NCBI GenBank assembly: GCA_040773965.1
Contig: JAXGVG010000086.1
Location: 1 to 8,143 of the forward strand
DNA from: JAXGVG01 sp040773965
GTDB lineage: Bacteria; Pseudomonadota; Alphaproteobacteria; UBA9219
DNA: 8,143 nt
Direction of reading: 5' to 3'
This document shows, one piece after another, positions 6,435 to 8,143 of this stretch. The position numbers and the translations under genes are program-made. Each line of letters opens with the position of its first letter. Position 1 is the stretch's first letter. The notes under the pieces are model-generated. The model did no database searches and was not told the DNA's origin. It saw nothing but the letters and a program-made list of their open reading frames with translations.

Positions 6435-7460
6435 ATGGCCCTCCGTCCTTTCATTCCGCGGCTTTCCGGCGCTTCGTACGATGTCTGCGCCATCGGCAAT
6501 GCGATCGTCGATATCATCGCGGAATGCGAAGACGCCTTTTTGCAATCGCACGGCATTGCCAAGGGAGTCATGACGCTCATCGACGAAGCGCGCGCCGATA
6601 CCTTGTACGACCGCATCGGTCCCGCCGTGGAAATGTCGGGAGGCTCGGCCGCCAACACGGCTTTCGGTATCGCTTCGCTGGGCGGTTTGCCCGCCTATAT
6701 CGGCAAGGTCAAGGACGACCAGCTAGGCAAGATTTTCAGGCACGATCTGAAAACCATGGGCGTCCATTTTACAACGCCGGCTCTGACCGATGGCCCGTCG
6801 ACGGCGCGTTGCATGATCCTTGTGACGCCCGACGCGCAACGCAGCATGAACACCTATCTGGGCGCTTGCGCCGAACTGACGGAGGAAGACATCGATCCCG
6901 ACGTTGTTGCCGGCTCGCAGGTTACGTATCTTGAAGGCTATCTTTTCGACAAGCCTGCCGCGAAAAGGGCCTTCGGCCGCGCGGCGCGATTCGCGCACGA
7001 CGCCAGCCGTTACCTGGTCCTTACGCTATCCGATCCCTTCTGCGTCGAGCGTCACCGCGACTCCTTCCGCGAACTGGTCAGGGACGATGTCGACATTCTT
7101 CTCGCCAACGAACACGAGCTTATGTCTCTTTATCAGATATCTTCCTTCGACGAAGCGCTAAACAAGGCGCGGGAGCAATGCAGCCTCGTCGCCGCCACGC
7201 GAAGCGAAAAAGGCGCCGTCATCGTAAAAGACGGCGAAACGCTTTCCATCCTGTCGGAACCCGTGGCAAACGTCGTCGACACGACCGGCGCGGGGGATTT
7301 GTTCGCCGCCGGGTTTCTTTATGGCCTGACACACGGTCACGACCTTGAAACGAGCGGACGTCTTGGAGCCATTGCCGCCGGCGAAATTATCAGCCACTAC
7401 GGCCCACGGCCCCAGCGCACGCTCAGGGATTTGGCGAAAGCAAAAGGCATAAGGGTTTAG
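6435..7460 (+). CDS. PfkB-family carbohydrate/nucleoside kinase, adenosine kinase-like
   Basis: Predicted cytosolic ribokinase-superfamily kinase that transfers phosphate from ATP to a sugar or nucleoside. Alphaproteobacterial proteins of this type are usually annotated as adenosine kinase (adenosine to AMP, purine salvage), but the substrate is not proven by sequence. The 341-aa product begins its fold with 'AIGNAIVD' (residues 19-26). The substrate-binding GGSAANT is at 69-75 and GKVKDD at 90-95. The PfkB signature 2 'DTTGAGD' is at 282-288, with Asp288 the catalytic base and GAG the anion hole. The C-terminal helices end in 'AKAKGIRV'. The start is ATG 6435, 8 nt after AAGGA. The gene is divergent from the bactofilin and stands alone. 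Its last 38 nt overlap an antisense open frame from the gene to the right. Other sugar kinases of the family are the main alternative. Confidence 0.88.
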   Translation: MALRPFIPRLSGASYDVCAIGNAIVDIIAECEDAFLQSHGIAKGVMTLIDEARADTLYDRIGPAVEMSGGSAANTAFGIASLGGLPAYIGKVKDDQLGKIFRHDLKTMGVHFTTPALTDGPSTARCMILVTPDAQRSMNTYLGACAELTEEDIDPDVVAGSQVTYLEGYLFDKPAAKRAFGRAARFAHDASRYLVLTLSDPFCVERHRDSFRELVRDDVDILLANEHELMSLYQISSFDEALNKAREQCSLVAATRSEKGAVIVKDGETLSILSEPVANVVDTTGAGDLFAAGFLYGLTHGHDLETSGRLGAIAAGEIISHYGPRPQRTLRDLAKAKGIRV

Positions 7461-8004
7461 GGCGTCCCCCTTCATTAATATGCGGCGCGGGGGTGCGCCG
7501 GCCCCTGAGAAATTGGGGTTTTTGGCCGTTTTGCCTCCAGCCTGACGGATTGCGATCACCCCGGTCAATATAGAAGACCTTTATTTCGGGAAGCCTTTCG
7601 AGGATGGCCGTGAAGAACTTTTTGTAGTCTTCAAAAACACCCTCGTGATCGACCGGCGCAGGATCAACCTTGCGGCCGCTAAGTTTCTCCGTTTCGACGG
7701 ATTTCATTGGCATGGCCGGCTCAACAACCCGAAGCGCGCTCTCGCCGTTGCCGGTATCTTTCCGGTGATAAAAAACCAGATTGGCGCACATTACCCAAAT
7801 GTCGGTTATGGTCCGGTTTTCGTCGTAAAATTCGGCATACCATATCCGACCTTTTTCAACGATATAACGGGCTTCGGGCATGTTCCCCCGCATCGGGACG
7901 ACCTGATAAGCCCCCTCCTCCGGCAACCAGAACTCACTGGGTTTTATGCGGGCCAATGGGCTGCTATCCGGTTTCTCACAAGGAGCCAGACGTCCTTCAT
8001 ATAT
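7423..8004 (-). CDS. Uncharacterised protein, 3' portion of a gene probably cut by an IS (likely pseudogene)
   Basis: I do not recognise the family. The frame is open on the minus strand from the edge of the insertion sequence (in-frame TGA at 8005-8007) to a stop at 7423. From 8004 to 7957 it reads as credible protein ('YEGRLAPCEKP') but has no ATG or GTG. The first standard start, TTG at 7956, has no ribosome binding site and gives 177 aa. This suggests the original 5' end lies beyond the IS. The visible part is soluble, mixed alpha/beta in look, with aromatic patches ('GRIWYAEFYDENR', 'WVMCANLVFYHRK') and 'VFEDYKKFFTAILERLPEIKV'. No signal peptide or membrane helix is seen. The last 40 or so residues (Arg/Pro/Gly-rich) read backwards through the kinase terminator and 38 nt of kinase coding sequence, so they may be a read-through tail after loss of the original stop. 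Confidence 0.55.
   Translation of the reverse strand: MYEGRLAPCEKPDSSPLARIKPSEFWLPEEGAYQVVPMRGNMPEARYIVEKGRIWYAEFYDENRTITDIWVMCANLVFYHRKDTGNGESALRVVEPAMPMKSVETEKLSGRKVDPAPVDHEGVFEDYKKFFTAILERLPEIKVFYIDRGDRNPSGWRQNGQKPQFLRGRRTPAPHINEGGRPKPLCLLLSPNP
7483..7532 (+). terminator. Probable terminator of the PfkB kinase gene
   Basis: Two hairpins follow the kinase stop. CGGCGC/GCGCCG (7483-7488 and 7495-7500) encloses a 6-nt loop. CGGCC (7499-7503) can instead pair with GGCCG (7524-7528), which is followed by four T; an inner CCCC/GGGG pair precedes a run of five T. The shape fits factor-independent termination but neither stem is long. The antisense gene to the right reads through this region. Confidence 0.45.
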
Positions 8005-8024
8005 TCAGACTGCTGACAAAGTGT

Positions 8025-8055
8025 CGAAAAGCCTGGCGAAGAGCTGGGCTTTTTG
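8025..8055 (+). other. RNA hairpin in the IS leader, upstream of the transposase
   Basis: Thirteen consecutive base pairs join 8025-8037 to 8043-8055 around a GAAGA loop, three of them G-U wobbles. The right arm contains five U in a row (8050-8054). Because the wobbles become A-C mismatches on the other strand, the structure is specific to RNA read in the transposase direction. It ends 12 nt before the transposase ATG. Such leader structures in other IS families block transcription or translation entering from outside; that role here is inference. Confidence 0.5.
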
Positions 8056-8067
8056 ATTCAATGGGGC

Positions 8068-8143
8068 ATGTTGAAACGCCAAACAGCCCAGCAAACCGAG
8101 CTTGAGATGGTAACGATTGAGAGCTTGGTTCCCTCTGATCACC
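8068..8143 (+). CDS. IS1182-like transposase, N-terminal fragment (cut by window end)
   Basis: The first 25 codons of a transposase. The peptide contains 'LEMVTIESLVPSDH', close to the N-terminal signature 'LVxxDxLVPxDHLLRKID' seen in DDE transposases commonly filed as IS1182 or a related IS5-like group. The catalytic DDE core lies beyond the window, so activity cannot be judged. I chose ATG 8068; the ATG at 8061 is in a different frame that stops at 8105. The Shine-Dalgarno sequence is poor (GGGG directly before the start), which is common for transposases kept at low expression. It is read in the direction opposite to the interrupted gene on its left. Confidence 0.6.
   Translation, partial: MLKRQTAQQTELEMVTIESLVPSDH

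Larger units (their letters stand above)
8006..8143 (+). mobile_element. Left end of an insertion sequence (IS1182-like), continues past the window
   Basis: The boundary is placed near 8005-8010, where the minus-strand frame is broken and a terminal-repeat-like sequence (CAGACTGCTGACAAAG) begins. It is followed by about 50 nt of structured leader and the start of a transposase gene. Family assignment rests on the transposase N-terminus only. The matching right inverted repeat and any target duplication lie outside the window, so the exact end is uncertain by several bases. Confidence 0.6.

Noticed and set aside
1..8143. CRISPR array, tRNA, rRNA, defence system or phage genes
   Set aside because: No regularly spaced repeats, no cloverleaf-like gene and no such proteins were seen on either strand.

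Overview
The window looks like ordinary chromosomal DNA from a moderately GC-rich alphaproteobacterium. The best evidence is the S21 protein, the alphaproteobacterial-type PfkB/adenosine kinase-like protein, the stand-alone bactofilin and the gamma/alpha-type aminopeptidase N. The genus cannot be read from this stretch. I do not see a new defence, secretion or biosynthetic system. The accessory part is the right edge, where an insertion sequence begins.

Layout, left to right. (1) 1-83 is the edge of an unresolved upstream gene. (2) 84-2684 (+) is aminopeptidase N (pepN), which ends 4 nt from the stop of the convergent rpsU gene (2689-2892, -), coding for ribosomal protein bS21 from a GTG start. 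(3) 3045-3614 (-) is an O6-methylguanine-DNA methyltransferase (ogt). Across a 72-bp gap it diverges from endonuclease III (nth, 3687-4322, +). Thirteen nt after nth lies a YqhD-type iron-containing alcohol dehydrogenase/aldehyde reductase (4336-5484, +). (4) A bidirectional intrinsic terminator near 5488-5530 separates it from a bactofilin gene (5540-6169, -). (5) A 265-bp AT-richer intergenic region separates the bactofilin from the divergent PfkB-family kinase (6435-7460, +). (6) 7423-8004 (-) is the 3' part of an unrecognised gene that overlaps the kinase tail and appears to be cut at its 5' side by an IS element. (7) From about 8006 to the end of the window lies the left end of an IS1182-like element with the first 25 codons of its transposase and a strong leader hairpin.

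Functionally the centre groups damage control: direct reversal of alkylation (Ogt), base excision of oxidised pyrimidines (Nth), and NADPH-dependent removal of reactive aldehydes (YqhD-like), the last two probably co-transcribed. The flanking genes are housekeeping: peptide turnover, ribosome small subunit, envelope/cell-shape scaffold, and nucleoside or sugar phosphorylation. All family assignments come from motifs and remembered family sequences. No database search was run.
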